Below are positions 1 through 12,032 of a stretch of DNA of 64,000 nt, one piece after another. Origin of the DNA: Dillenia suffruticosa (lineage: Eukaryota > Streptophyta > Magnoliopsida > Dilleniales > Dilleniaceae); contig JAVTVX010000013.1 in NCBI GenBank assembly GCA_033439265.1, forward strand, positions 3,374,501-3,438,500, in the 5' to 3' direction. The first letter of the stretch is position 1, and each line of letters begins with the position of its first letter. The notes beneath the pieces are model-generated. The model made no database searches. It was not told the DNA's origin and saw nothing but the letters and a program-made list of their open reading frames with translations. The position numbers and the translations under genes were made by a program.

Positions 1-1661
1 GACGATTTTCTTAATATTTTTTTTTCATTATTTTAAGTTTCAAGACAAACAAATATTATAATCAGCAATATAACGATCAAAAGAGGAAAGGTGGATTTAA
101 ATGATTAGGAAAAGCAAATTTCATGATTAGTTGAAAATCCAAGTACATATATTAATTTGATCCCCATTGTGCATGATCGACCAAAACAAATAAAAATAAT
201 AACAAAAATAAAAATACCAAAACAAAGAAAAAAAAAAAACAAAAATTACGTTACGCTTCCGCTTTTTATCTCGGACGAATCACATATACTATTTGGAAAC
301 ATTCCTTCTTCAATTTTGTTTTTGCATATCACAACTTTTTTGTGGATTTGTGATGAGATCGTTTTTCAACATTATGTGGTGGAGTGAGTTGGACCGTTTG
401 ATCTTGGACACTGCCTGATTTCATCTCTAAATAAACCGTATGATTCACTAATTCAACATTTTTCATCATCGTCATTACCGTGACAAAATTTGACTAAAAA
501 ATTATTTCTGAATTAAAAGGATTTTCAAGAAAATTTCCTAAAAAGGATATAAATGTCGCGCAAAAAATGTATTTATGAACGGAGACAAGCATTTGGCTCG
601 ACTCGACTAGGTATATGTCTTGGCTTTGTGGTTCTATTAGTATTGACCCAGACAGCCGTCTATTAGTCCAGTCGAGCACATTTTAAGAATGACCTCTCTA
701 AAATTTATTTTTCCCTACTTTTAGAGTTTGAAATCAAAATCTCTGATTAAAATGATAAAGTATTCGATCATTCAATTTAAAAAAGTTTGATATCACTGAT
801 TTTGATATAAAATAAAAATTCTTGTTCTTATACTAAAAGTATTTTGATAAGTTTTCGTACAATTTTAGAGAATAAAATATTCTATACAACATTAAGGATG
901 CCCCCGAAAATACATATAGGGGAGACAGGGTGGGCCTATCCCTAAGAGGATTAGAGCACATGCATAGGAGAGTCTAAAATATTTTTACATCAAATTTTTT
1001 GGAGCAAGAAGAAGAAAACGTCACGGCTTTGCGAGGTCTGTATAATCCATGTTCTAATATGATTATTAATAAGTTTTTATATTAAATACCGTATTTTTAA
1101 TTTATAAGAGGCTCCATTCAAACCCGAGACGATATATATTTAGAGGGGCTATGCAAACACCAAATTACTTCTCTGGATTAAAGAGGGCAAGAAATTTTTT
1201 AACGTGATGGTGTGCTCTCAGCCCATCGGGCTCAATCCACGTTCACATAAAGCAGAGAGATTAGTTCAAAATGCTAAAGGCTAGACCCTCCTAACCAACC
1301 TCCAAAATTTGAAGATTAGAGGCTATTAGACCTTAGCATGGGTCGAAATGCCCACCCGCCCTAAGAAGTCCGGACTGCCATTTGACGCCACATGGAGAAA
1401 TTTTTTGTACCCTTGGGCCTATTGGGCTTAGCCCACTTACGCTCGAACTATCATAAGTGCCACGTCGGAGGTTTTTCTTTGTGTTAGAAATCAAATTCGA
1501 CCTTTATTTTCACACTAAACAATACCTGTCCGGCCTATTTAATTCTCAAAATAAAATGGTTTTCGCAAAAATACGTGGACCCACTGTTTGGGCCGGGTCC
1601 AGTTTGAGTGCCATACAAACTCGAACGAGGACCGACCCAAATTTAACGTGGCCCACCTGAC
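1..1661. other. Intergenic, no gene seen
   Basis: AT-rich DNA with no reading frame that looks coding on either strand. A degraded SINE fragment in minus orientation is visible near 690-815, recognised by its resemblance to the SINE-1 copies described at 1675 and 1902. Nothing else is identifiable. Confidence 0.6.
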
Positions 1662-1674
1662 GAACAAGTCTATT

Positions 1675-1858
1675 TTTTTTTTTTTTGGTACCGGATCGAT
1701 CGATATTTGGATTTCGTTTGATTAATTCAGTCTGAATATTGTCAAACCTATTAAGGGATTGACTCTTTTAAATTCTTTTTCTTCATTTTCAGAACTAGAA
1801 CTCGAGATTTCTGATTAAAGAGGTAGAGTGCTCGATCACTCAACTAAAAAAATTTGGT
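1675..1858 (-). mobile_element. tRNA-derived SINE (family SINE-1), copy A
   Basis: This is a 184-bp minus-strand SINE. Its poly(A) tail appears as the T-run at the left, and the 5' end reads CACCAAATTTTTTTAGTTGA on the minus strand. The tRNA-like head has a box-A-like stretch around GTTGAGTGATC and a box-B-like CTCGAGTTC. The flanks GAACAAGTCTATT (1662-1674) and GAACAAATCTATT (1859-1871) are a 13-bp target duplication with one mismatch. The tail part reads GGTACC just before the A-run. A plant SINE is clear, but the named family is not. Confidence 0.8.
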
Positions 1859-1901
1859 GAACAAATCTATTCACTACTTATACCTAAAGCCTCAATTGTC
1901 A

Positions 1902-2082
1902 CCAAACTCCTTTGGATTTAGTGGTCAGACATTCTACCTTCTTAATCAAAAGTCTCGAGTTTGAGCCTCAAGAATGAGAAAAAGAAGTTGGAAGAATTAA
2001 ATCCTAAAATGAACCTCACAGTACTCGAACCTGATAAATCGGTCAAAATTCGGATACCGATAATGAAAACAAAAAAAAAAAA
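1902..2082 (+). mobile_element. tRNA-derived SINE (family SINE-1), copy B
   Basis: This 181-bp plus-strand copy starts at CCAAACTCC and ends in GATAATGAAAAC plus an A-run. It is flanked by a perfect 12-bp duplication, CCTCAATTGTCA, at 1890-1901 and 2083-2094. Its head carries the tRNA-like A and B boxes (TTTAGTGGTCAGACATTCTA and CTCGAGTTTGAGCC). It lies about 30 bp from copy A in the opposite orientation. The perfect duplication suggests a fairly young insertion. Confidence 0.88.
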
Positions 2083-2129
2083 CCTCAATTGTCAAATGTG
2101 CATGCAACAATAGCAACGTGGAACATAAA

Positions 2130-2460
2130 GGAGAGCATTATAACATCATAAGAGAACAACACAGAACAACATAAAGAAGTTTTTATAGTCTTACAGCCGT
2201 AAACCCCCCCCCCCCCAAAGTTCAAACGCAGCACACAATTTTTGGAAAGATGCTCAAACTGCAAGCTCCGACCGAAGTTCGAATTCAAAATTTAAAGAGC
2301 ATTATAACATCATAAAAGAACAACATGGAACATAAAGAAGTTTTAATAGTTTTACAGCCGAAAGAAAACTCAAAGTTCAAATGCAGCACACAAATCATAC
2401 AACTTATTTTTGAAATATGCTCAAACTGCAAGCCCTCCCTGCAATAACATGAAGTTCCGA
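2130..2460. repeat. Imperfect tandem duplication, about 165 bp unit
   Basis: Two adjacent copies share AGCATTATAACATCATAA, then AACATAAAGAAG, then TTACAGCCG, then AAGTTCAAA.GCAGCACACA, then ATGCTCAAACTGCAAG. They begin near 2134 and 2299. No coding content is evident. The left copy holds a run of about 13 C. Confidence 0.7.
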
Positions 2461-3571
2461 TTCATAGTGTAAGAGAAAAAAGGAAAAGCATGAAAACAAC
2501 TGGTCCATCATGTTACTAAAGGAATAAATGATTTGTTACCATGAAAACCCCATTCGGTATGACTATGAATTTGCATATAATCTATTAAGTTTCACAATAA
2601 CTAATTTAATCTTTCGGATGCAGTATATAATCATGAAAACTATTTTTGCTTGGAGATATTACATATTAACTTAAATTTTTGGAAGAATACTCCATTTTGA
2701 AAAATTAATTTTTAAATAAAAATTGAGTGGAAACCTATAATGTTAGTTTAATGGGTTTAGGAAATAACTTGGAATGGGCAGTCCCCACGTTAGACGCTGA
2801 AGTCAAATTGTTTCAATGGATTTCTCTAAGAGATCACAAAGCACTTGACAGTTTTTCTTCACCAACAAAAAATGGTGATGTGATCGCAGTCAGTGTTGAC
2901 TAGGAACAATCCAAATAGTTTTAAACAATTGCTAGAAATTTTTCCCATGAATGCTGATAGTATATTTTGAGTTTTGTGATGTTATCCACTTTCCTTGTTG
3001 CCAAAAGCTAAATATTAGATCAATAAATCAAAAAAGAAACCCCACATAGTTCAGAAATTTATTTTTCTTTCCCTCTTTCGTAAATAAAAATAGGTGTATG
3101 AAGTCATACCTCAACTGATTTACTTTTTTTCCAGAAGCCTCGGAACCCCAGAAAAATCCTTAAAAAAAAAAAAAACAAAGCAAAAGACTACGTTAGTTTT
3201 ACACTTTGATCACATAAGAAACATTGAGTTAAGAAGAAATGAAATAGACTTTCATTTATTTACCGCAACTAAAAAATTAATCCCATTAATCATGAAGAAA
3301 TTTACTATTAAAATGCATAAATAACCACAAAAGTAGGTTCTCAGAGCAAAAAATAATTAGTAGTTCATCCACAAATAGATTATTAAAAAAGAAAAAAAAA
3401 ACCACTTTAATAGCTAAACCATATATTATGGATGTTAGAATCTTGATCCATCCTTAAAAGTTAGGAGTGTTAAGATCAAAGATTTGAAATTTAAATTTAT
3501 CGATGTGGGTGTGGAATCTAGTGATTTAAGACCTAAAAATAGAAAGCCAGAAACTAGAAGTTCATAAAACA
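2461..3571. other. Intergenic, no gene seen
   Basis: AT-rich, with A-runs. I looked here on the minus strand for a second exon of the gene at 3612-3922, modelled on its paralogue, and did not find a convincing one. Confidence 0.5.
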
Positions 3572-3611
3572 CTAAAGAAAAGGCAAAAAGGGAAGAGTTT
3601 GATTTTTTAAC

Positions 3612-3922
3612 CTTGCAATGACATTGTTTGGCTTGAGGATTTTGCCAACGGTGACCTTGCCATTGTCGTAAGTGAGAGTGATTTCAGTGCATTGCATGAT
3701 GTCAGAAGCAGTCATGCATATCTTTGCCTCATTGGCAGTCACTCCTTTTGGATAGAATGTCACAAAAGTGGGACGATCAGGATTGTACTTGCTACTGATT
3801 TCATGATGCTCTATATATCCTCCTCCTTCGGGATCAATCATCTTTTCCATGAAAGGCTTAACACTCAGATAGCGGGTTCCCACCATAACAAGTGGGGTAT
3901 TGCACTTGATTTCAGTAGCCAT
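3612..3922 (-). CDS. Small protein of unrecognised family, member 1 (first coding exon)
   Basis: The minus-strand ATG at 3922 opens a frame of about 104 residues beginning MATEIKCNTPLVMVGTRYL. I do not recognise the family. It is clearly paralogous to the gene at 9946-10448. Shared features are an N-P-F/L-V segment, R-Y, K-(Y/F)-N-P-(D/E)-R, a Y-P-K-G motif, E-A-K, and a Y-(D/K)-N-G-(K/Q)-V-T-V motif near residues 85-92, followed by N-V-(I/L)-A-R. The last point matches a splice donor (GCAAG then GTTAAA at 3612/3611) in the same codon phase as the paralogue's intron. The open frame continues to 3572 without splicing, adding about 13 unrelated residues. The expected second exon was not found, so the C-terminus is unknown. 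No signal peptide or membrane segment is seen. It is probably a small, beta-rich soluble protein, but that is inference. Confidence 0.6.
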
Positions 3923-4640
3923 TGTGCTAGAGAATCAATAATAATAATAATAATAAATTTTGGAGGTTATTATTATATTATAATGCAAATATAATATAAT
4001 GAATGGAAAATGACAATGGATATAAACATGCTCAGAGCACTTAATGAATAATTTTGGGGAGGGGAGACGGGGTAATACTCAGGTACTGATATTAATGATG
4101 CATAAATTAGGACAGAAGTGAGATATATATATAAAAAAAAAATTAAAAAAAAAAACATATTAGAAAATAAAGAGTCCAAAGTGACCCTCTTTTCTTGGAT
4201 TGAGAGAAGACTTCAGGGGCGACTGGACTCCAGACAATCAGCCTAGTTTTTCCATCTAAACCCTCAAAAATATTGGGTCGGACCATGGTTGGACTGAACT
4301 AAGACATATGACATATATGTGGGTGAGCCTAGTTTTCACCGGAAGGATGAATTCTAAACTCTCTTAATAAGGATTCAGATATAAGCACACCAGACTCAAT
4401 TAGACCGCAAGCCTAAACTAACCACCAATTCTGCAAACAACAATGGATGAGACATATCAGGCTAGATGGATATCTTGATCAAACTTGGGTCTGTGAGAGA
4501 GAACCAGATGGTACTTGAGTATTACTGCATAGACACAGTTGTAAAGATAATTCATAGATATTAAACCTTTTAACCATTTTTTGATGTATTTTCAAAATAA
4601 AAATTATTTTCCAGTTAAAAGGCGACAAAATATTGCATTC
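3923..4640. other. Upstream region of the 3.9-kb gene
   Basis: It holds an (ATA)n-like microsatellite just 5' of the start codon (about 3940-3957) and A/T runs. A promoter for the minus-strand gene should lie here, but no certain TATA box or other element can be fixed. No gene is seen. Confidence 0.4.
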
Positions 4641-4870
4641 CTATATATAAAACCGATGATCAGAATCAGCTTGTGTGCACAGTGACAAAAAGCTTGCACT
4701 CTGGATGGAGTGTCTCCTGAACAACGGAATGGAACCCACCAAAAGCGGCGGAAGAAAGACATCCGGCGTCTGCAGATGCCGAAATTCCGGCGTCTGTTCG
4801 ACCACCGGAACCGCTGTGGAGCGGAAAATGAAGGAAGTTTTGGGGGGATCAGGAGCTGGCAATAATATAG

Positions 4871-5660
4871 GGACTAATGGAGGAGTCGGGGTGGATTTAT
4901 CAGGTGGAAGGAAGAATGAATTCGGGTGATGGCGAAAGAGGTGGTAGACTAGAGGTGATGAGGGGGTGTGAATTCATCCCGGATGGTGGTGGCGAAGGAA
5001 AGGATGGTGGGGACTAATGGAGGAGCCGGGGTGGATTTATCAGGTAGAAGGAAGAATGAATTCGCGTGATGGCGATAGAGGTGGTAGACTAGATGTGATG
5101 AGGGGGTGCGAATTCATCCCCGATGGTGGGGGTGAAGGAAAGGATGGTGGGACTAATGGAGGAGCCGGGGTGGATTTATCAGGTGGAAGGAAGAATGAAT
5201 TCGGGTGATGGCGGCAGGGTTGGTAGACTAGAGGTGATGAGGGGGTGTGAATTCGTCCCCGATGGTGGTAGCGATGGGAGGATGTCCGGGAATGAGGTTG
5301 GAGAGAGAAAAGGAAAGGATGGTGGCGACTAATGGAGGAGTCGGGGTGGATTTATCAGGTGGAAGGAAGAATGAATTCGGGTGATGGCGGCAGAGGGGGT
5401 AGACTAGAGGTGATGAGGGGTGTGAATTCATCTCCGATGGTGGCGGCGACGAGAGGATGACCGGGAATGAGGGTGGAGAGAGAAGGAAAGGATGGTGGGG
5501 ACTAACGGAGGAGCCGAGGTGGATTTATTAGGTGGAAGGAAGAATAAATTCGGGTGATGGGCGGCAGAGGTGGTAGAGTAGAAGTGAGGAGGGGTGTGAA
5601 TTCATCCCCGACGGTGGTGGCGATGGGAGGATGTCCGGGAAGGAAAGGATGGGGGGGGTT
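4871..5660. repeat. GC-rich minisatellite, about five tandem units of 139-176 bp
   Basis: Units start at GGACTAATGG or a close variant at 4871, 5011, 5150, 5326 and 5499, giving spacings of 140, 139, 176 and 173 bp. Each unit contains GGGGTGGATTTAT, GGTGGAAGGAAGAATGAATT, GGTGGTAGACTAGA and GGTGATGAGGGGGTG. The longer units gain a block with GGGAGGATGTCCGGGAATGA and AGAGAGA. The array is purine-rich on the plus strand and proline-coding on the minus. An 84-codon plus-strand frame (4675-4929) runs into the first unit. A TATATATAAA lies just before it at about 4643-4652. I cannot show that this frame is a gene. Confidence 0.85.
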
Positions 5661-5699
5661 GCCCGCCTCTGGGTCTCGTGGTGGACACTGGGCAATGAT

Positions 5700-8400
5700 T
5701 GGGTATGCAAATTACTCTATATCATAATTTAACTTGGATTAAATCCAATAAACTGGGACAGAGCATGAATTAAGTACATGGACATGAAAAAGAAGAATGT
5801 AACTAACCTTAAACGGGCTTGATGTTTGGGCAGAGAGCCAATTAGAAAGAACTCGAACAGCAGATCACGTACCAAAAAGGGTACAAGGAGAGAAGATTTG
5901 ATTTAACACGCATCCGAAATGCCATGTGGGCCGCGGATTAGTAGCAGATTCGCTCGTTGAGTACGCGGGCGGGATGACGCGGTTGCCACTAGAAAGTTAG
6001 TACAAGGTGTACCGTTTGAGAAAGAGAAAGTGGCACCCGGACATTCAAATATTAGAAGAAAAGTAAAATTTTAAATAAAATTTTAAAAATTATTAAAATT
6101 GCATCAGACTAATTTTAAGAATTGAATCCAACGGACAAACATAAACTCGAATCATACATAAGGAATACATTTACAATCTAAATGTTTCTAAAGAATGTCT
6201 CTTTCATTTCTTCATTTTACCAACTTTGGCCTAACAATGAAATATCTAAGGAGTTATTTAATCATCTTGAAGATTAATTTTTAATTTCACACGAAATATC
6301 TACTTAATTGAATAAGTATATTAGATATGAAAAAATAGTTTTTTTTTTTTTTTTGGCCTATGCATATTATTAGGAATCCAATCCATGCCAAGTCAAAATC
6401 AAAAGGCATAAAAATGACATTATCTATGTTGGGTTTCTGAAAAGGTCTTTGGAAACAAATGGTCATGACTTAGGAATGGACTTAGAATTTGGATTACAAC
6501 TAACGCGCTAGGACTTGGGTAGTAGGAGAATGAAGCACGCGAGACAAAGAGTAAGCGCGTGTCGTCGTGTTGGGGTGAACTTACTGACTCCTGCTATTCT
6601 AGCTCGCAAAAAACACGTTGGAATGTCACAAAAATTGCTAGAACTTTTGGCACGGTGGTTGTGGCCCCGCGTGGGATTTAGTCAACGGGCCAAAGTTCGA
6701 TTTATGGTATCAACACACACACGCGCACACAACCAAAAAAAACAAATGGATTTTTTACCATGACACTCGTTTCCGCATCTCGTAGACTTCGTGGAAAGGG
6801 GGTTAAGCCGAGTTCATTAGGCATCAAAGGTTAAGTACCCCAAGCGCATATAGGGCAATTTGTTTCTAGCCAGGCTTGGATTGAAAAATACAGCGAGCAA
6901 GTTTGGGCTTGAAGGGTACACGGGACACATTGGGCACAAAAATTCTTCGCAGCCCATTCGGCTAATGCTTGGCCCCAGTTTTCTTTCACCTAGAAAGTCC
7001 TTTCCCTTTTTTTTTGTTTTTGGGCCCGGGGGGGGGGTGTTTGGAAAGAAAAGAAAAGAAAAGAAAAGAAAATAAAAAAAGCCCAGAAACTCTTTATGCT
7101 TGTTCCAGAATATTGGGCTGGGCTAGCAGAATTACCTACCCCTCTTCTCAGGCTAGAAGTTGGTGTTTTAGTAGAGCCTTTGTTTCATCGCAGACCGTAA
7201 TTTGGTGTCACCTGCTCCTAATCTGGATTTCCATGGTGTATGGACTTGGTAGTAATGCTGAACCCAAAAAAATCCTAATAATAATTAAAAATATTTACAA
7301 TATAAAGCGTGAATTATATAAAATAATTTTTGTATGAGCAAAAAATCACGATAAAATAAATTTTGTTATCTTTAGTGCTTCGGTTTTTTCTCTAAATAAA
7401 AGTGCTCATAATCCAACCGTCATTTTGAAGAAAATGAAAATTGCAGTATAAACGAAGATGAAAAGATGGCTGCTTGGGTTTTGATCTACGAAAGAGGAAC
7501 ATGAGGCCACCAAAAAACAAATCTAGCTAGCAAGAACTATATATGAACATGACGCATGAACATAGGCATGCAAAGAACTACAGACAAATGAGATACTTTT
7601 GCTTACTCAACACAAACACCGCCTCGACCTGTTTTGCCTTTTGCTTATCCATATTTTCCTCTTCCTGCTCTGCCATTTCCGGTTGTCTCCCACCAAGACC
7701 CTGTCATTTCTTCACATATCCAACACCGAAATCAAACACAAAACCCAGCGATATGTTTACCAGATACCTTTATTCGAATGCTTGAAAACTGTTTTTGCAG
7801 CCAAAGGGGGGAGCTGGAATTTATTGAAACAGAAGAAGCAAGATCTAAATGTTTGGATCTTCATTGAATAGTTTGGTCGTCGGTCGTCGCCTCAACTAGG
7901 ACAAGAAGCCGCACCAGAGAAAGTGAACTCGTAGGGACAATTTTTTTCCCTAGAGGACAAGTTGCCTAATATTTTAACTTCACGACAACAAATGAATGAA
8001 GAGGACACATGCAGCGGATAGTGACCGAACCGATGAAACATAGAATATTAAATGTTTTATCTCAATTTAATTTAATGATAATGTAGTTAGAATACTCGAC
8101 TCGAGTGACATGCAGTAAAATGAAATTTTATTCACAACCTATATTATTATCTTATTTGGTTTATTTGTAAAATAATCAAACTTAATTCATAGAAAAATTA
8201 CTCTTTTTTCCAGACTTTTACACATCATCTTAACATTTTATAAATTATTATAATTTCTAACTGGGTAAGAATTAGTGCCCTTATTGACCATATGTATATT
8301 TAGTTATTTTCAATTAGATTAATAAAATAATTTTTTTTTAAAAAAAAGTATTTTTGCTCTTGAACTTTGGGTCGGATACAAACATATCCCCAAACTTTTT
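5700..8400. other. Intergenic, no gene seen
   Basis: No coding exon could be supported on either strand. It contains a (GAAAA)n microsatellite near 7045-7075, a G-run at about 7029 and a long T-run near 6335. The short open frames around 6.5-7.9 kb have no recognisable motifs. Confidence 0.5.
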
Positions 8401-8405
8401 CTCTT

Positions 8406-8640
8406 TTATTCACAACCTCCATCAATTGGGAAAGTATCCTTTCCCAAAGGCTCGGTAGTTGACTTGTTGAAGCCACATGCTTGGTTGCTACCTAACCATT
8501 TTGTATTTTGTCCCGGTAAAGTGATGTTTAGTCCTTTCACTAAAACAAGATTGGCTGCTATACGTAAGACTACTTTGTTATCACAATTATAACGATGTTG
8601 GGTTCTCATGTGATATGTGCAAATCTTTTAACAGCGTGAT
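8406..8640 (-). mobile_element. Ty1/copia-like remnant (RNase H region), fossil
   Basis: A minus-strand stretch resembles part of the copia RNase H domain (CDNK followed by an I-A-A-N segment, as in the copia motif around the CDN aspartate). Only this scrap is left. The element is broken, lacks recognisable LTRs here and looks old. Family assignment rests on one motif. Confidence 0.4.
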
Positions 8641-9171
8641 CAATATAATTCAACACATGCTCTTGCCATGACTCTATGTTCAGCTTCATAGAGGAGAAAG
8701 ATCTATGAGTTGTAGGACAACCAACACAGTCTGAATCATAATAATCTCTCAAAATTTGATCCCTCATAGAAGCACAAATACTAACTATAGGCCATTAAAA
8801 TTCAAGTATATTTGGGCATATCAGTTCAAATAAAACTTGTTGGCTAAAGAAAAAGAAAAACTAGATAAAAACATTTTTCCTCCTTTCTCTTGTCCATCTT
8901 CATCGTCTTCACTGGATGAGATCCTAATCCTAAAAATACCCTAATTAGTTGATAGACTAATTTGTTTTTGCAGAGGAAGAGAAGGAGCCAGGGTCCAACA
9001 TACGGATGGCGATGACCAAATCCTGCGTTGCTGGGGCCAACCCCATGCATGGTGCAGAATTTATTAAGAGGAAACCATAAACTAGTTATGACAAAATATT
9101 GGCACATGATTATTACACACACTGTTTCCACATCATTGAAGAAATTTAGAGGAAAGTCAAAGTCTGGATAA

Positions 9172-9271
9172 CAAAATAGATAAACTTAAGCAAAGCAAAG
9201 CAAAGCACCTCCACATGATTATTACTACAAAAAAAAAAAAAAAAAAAAAACTTAAGCAAAGCACCTCCACA
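9172..9271 (+). mobile_element. Tiny poly(A) retroinsertion between direct repeats
   Basis: CAAAGCACCTCCACA occurs at 9201-9215 and again at 9257-9271, with CTTAAG.. also repeated 5' of both. Between them lie only about 13 bases plus a run of about 21 A. This is the layout of an extremely 5'-truncated target-primed insertion. The left copy also has a (CAAAG)3 expansion, so slippage could have contributed. Confidence 0.5.
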
Positions 9272-9852
9272 ATCACGATCTGCCAACGCCATTTTCAAAT
9301 CCTTCAAGAGATGAAGAACCTGAGATGGACATGACAAAGACAATTTGCAAACATGTGAGATGACATAAACTAAGAATATGAAAGGGTTTGATTACCAAAT
9401 CAACACACGAGCAACAAACTTGCAAACACAAATTTGCTTAAAACCAAATTCTTTTCTTGTCATTATGATTGGTTAATTCTTTTTGAACACTCACTTATAT
9501 GCAAGGTTATCGCTAATTTTAAGGAAGCAACCAGCCAATTCTAATGTATTTGTCATAGTCGATTTCAAGAAAGAGAATTGCTATTCAAACAACCCAAATT
9601 TTCACAAAATCTAGGGTGGTTTAGATTTGTCCAATTATAACCATTTTTTTTCCTTTCTTGAAGTATTACAAATTGTGCCTCTACTTGCATCCCCAGTAAA
9701 GCTTATTAAAACTTGCCAGAACCATTTCTCACTCATAGAAAACATTTTGACATTTGTAGAAGGGACTAGTTTTGTTCTGGTTGGATCATAAAGTGTCATA
9801 GTCTAGTCACTAAGTGGCATTAGTTGGAACCCATGCGGCGCCGAAGAAAAAG

Positions 9853-9902
9853 GACCTCATATGGGGCCTCTTATAGTCACCTAGGCCTCATATGGGGCCT
9901 CA
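9853..9902. repeat. Short direct repeat CCTCATATGGGGCCTC
   Basis: The same 16 bases occur twice, about 30 bp apart (from about 9855 and 9885), some 45 bp beyond the stop of the following minus-strand gene. They may lie in its 3' UTR. Function unknown. Confidence 0.6.
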
Positions 9903-9945
9903 GTCACTAGTTTTGTCCTTGGCGATCATATGAAAAAGACTTACT

Positions 9946-10448
9946 TTAGGCTCTTGCCTTGAAGCTTCCCTTTGCCATAAAGTCCTTCACCTTTTCCCAC
10001 TTCCCTTTCAGCTCCAAATATGCCCTACGCAGGCCACAACAAAAACGCCATAAATTTCAAATACAAGAAGAATCAAAGATTAGTCACTCATGGAGAGGAA
10101 GTTTTTTGGACTAGACCTGGTCCTCGCAAGCACATTTCCAAGATATTTCTCCACAGTGACCTGTCCATTCTTATAGGTGAAAATGATCTTGGCACATTCA
10201 CGTATTTCAGGCACTATCATGTATGCCTTTGCCTCTTCTTTGGATTCTCCTTTCGGATACGCACATATGATAGTTGAACGCTCTGGATTGAACTTGACAT
10301 CAAAAGCATCAAAGGACATGTATTTGCTTTCGCTAGCTTCAATCTCAGTTTGGAAAATCGGATACTTCAGAGGGTAGCGGCTTGCTTCGAGCACAAATGG
10401 AACATTGGAGCTGAATTGGGTGATGGATGAAAACATGTCGCCCTCCAT
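9946..10448 (-). CDS. Small protein of unrecognised family, member 2 (two exons)
   Basis: This is a minus-strand gene. Exon 1 is 10448-10117 (ATG at 10448, encoding MEGDMFSS..) and exon 2 is 10024-9946. The intron of 92 bp has a GT donor (CCAG then GTCTAG) and an AG acceptor (GCGTAG). The phases agree, and the spliced product is 136 residues. The start was chosen because the open frame continues upstream through TTCCTGTTTTTCAG at about 10471, a good splice acceptor, so an untranslated leader exon probably lies further 5'. Exon 1 aligns along its length with the gene at 3612-3922. Exon 2 adds a charged helical-looking tail (AYLELKGKWEKVKDFMAKG). Family unknown. No signal peptide or membrane helix is seen. 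The intron position and phase are the same as in the paralogue. Confidence 0.7.
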
Positions 10449-10857
10449 GCCCGAAACAAGAGAATCCCTGAAAAACAGGAAATGAAAAAAGTTGGTGATG
10501 AAATCCTGTGCAGAAATCCTTTGTCTAACCATCGTTTGTCATCTAAATCCGTAAACTATGTTATGAGTATTTTTTTATCTTTTTAAGAAATAGTTTTCTT
10601 AGATTCTAGAAGCTGACAAGTGATATGTGAGGTTACAAATCTGGAATTGAATGGTTTGTTCTTATTTTTGGGTAGCAAAATATCAAGGAAGAGACAATGA
10701 TCACTTTGAAAGGACTACATAAATCAACAATAAGTGACCTAATGATTTCATTTATATATACTTTTGTTGTAGGTTTTCCTGATGGAGACAACTTCCAAAT
10801 TAGAACAATCTGTAACCAGTAATGATGGATGATCCGTATGATAGTTTGCCATGGATC

Positions 10858-10860
<3 letters not shown>

Positions 10861-10916
<56 letters not shown>
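10861..10916. repeat. (GA)n microsatellite
   Basis: About 28 uninterrupted GA dinucleotides, roughly 410 bp upstream of the gene starting at 10448. Confidence 0.95.
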
Positions 10917-10918
<2 letters not shown>

Positions 10919-12023
10919 ATCCTCAGCAATAGTTAAAGTCTAGAGAAAACCTAAAGACTTTAAAAATGGGAAAAGATAATGGATTAATTATATTCCTGAA
11001 ACAAAATCAATTAAAAATAAATTTATTTAGAAACATTAGAAAAGGATCAACAAAAATATTGACTGAGTTCATTTTTTTTTTAATTAATTTTTTAAGTCAT
11101 AATTCATAAAGAACATTTCGAGAATTGATTGAAATGTGAAAAAACCCTAAGAGAACTATGTGGTAATTGCTTAGTAGAAAACAAGAAGGAAACTAGCATG
11201 CTAACTACATCTCTCACTTGATTAATTCATTCCAATTTAAAATATCCAACTGGACCGCATAAACCAAATTTGATGAACATAAAATGACATTAAACTACCA
11301 TATGAAAATACTAAAGAAAATTAGAAGAAAACAAACCCAATGAAAATATTTGTTCAAAATTACCAGAAATTCAAATAGGAAAAACTAGATTAGGATGGAA
11401 AGCCCAAAGCATCCAAAATTTAGGGGGCCAGGGAAAGAAGTGAAAAAGGGTTCTTCATCTAAACGAAAAACAAAGGGTTTCTTCACAGTTTCCTTGAACA
11501 AAATCCTCATAGAGACAAATATTCCCAAAGAGAGAGGGTGGGGAGAGAGAGAGAGAGAGAGAGAGAAAGAGTTATACCTGAAAAGGGGTAGATTTTGAAC
11601 CTAGGAAGTGGAAAGTACTTGAACTAAGGAGATTCTTTAAGCTTGGAGAAAGTGAATATGGCGCAACCTACCGATTTCTCTTTTGGGGAAATGCCATTTT
11701 AAGGTCTAAACTCGGGCCCCGGGGGGGGGGGTGTCCCACCCAAAAGGAAATCCGTCGTGGGGCCCCAAAGAAAATATAATAAAATAATTGTAAAAATATC
11801 TGGAGACAGGAGCCCTTTTGGCTAAGTCCAAATTGGGAGGTCAAAACCACTTCTGCACGCGTCCACGTGTTAAGGAAGCCTCAGTCCCTCCGAGAGCCAC
11901 AAATTTTATATTTTTTATATTTTTCGTTTGCTAAATCTGTCCGGCTCAAGCTACTCAGCAGCGGTCCCAGATAAAGGGAGTGGCACAGGGGGGAGAGAGA
12001 GAGAGAGAGAGAGGGAGAGCGCC
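10917..12023. other. Intergenic with (GA)n tracts
   Basis: No gene is supported. GA tracts lie at about 11530-11563 and 11993-12013, and a run of ten or more G lies near 11719. The second GA tract directly precedes the transposon at 12033. Confidence 0.5.
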
Positions 12024-12032
12024 CACCGTTTG

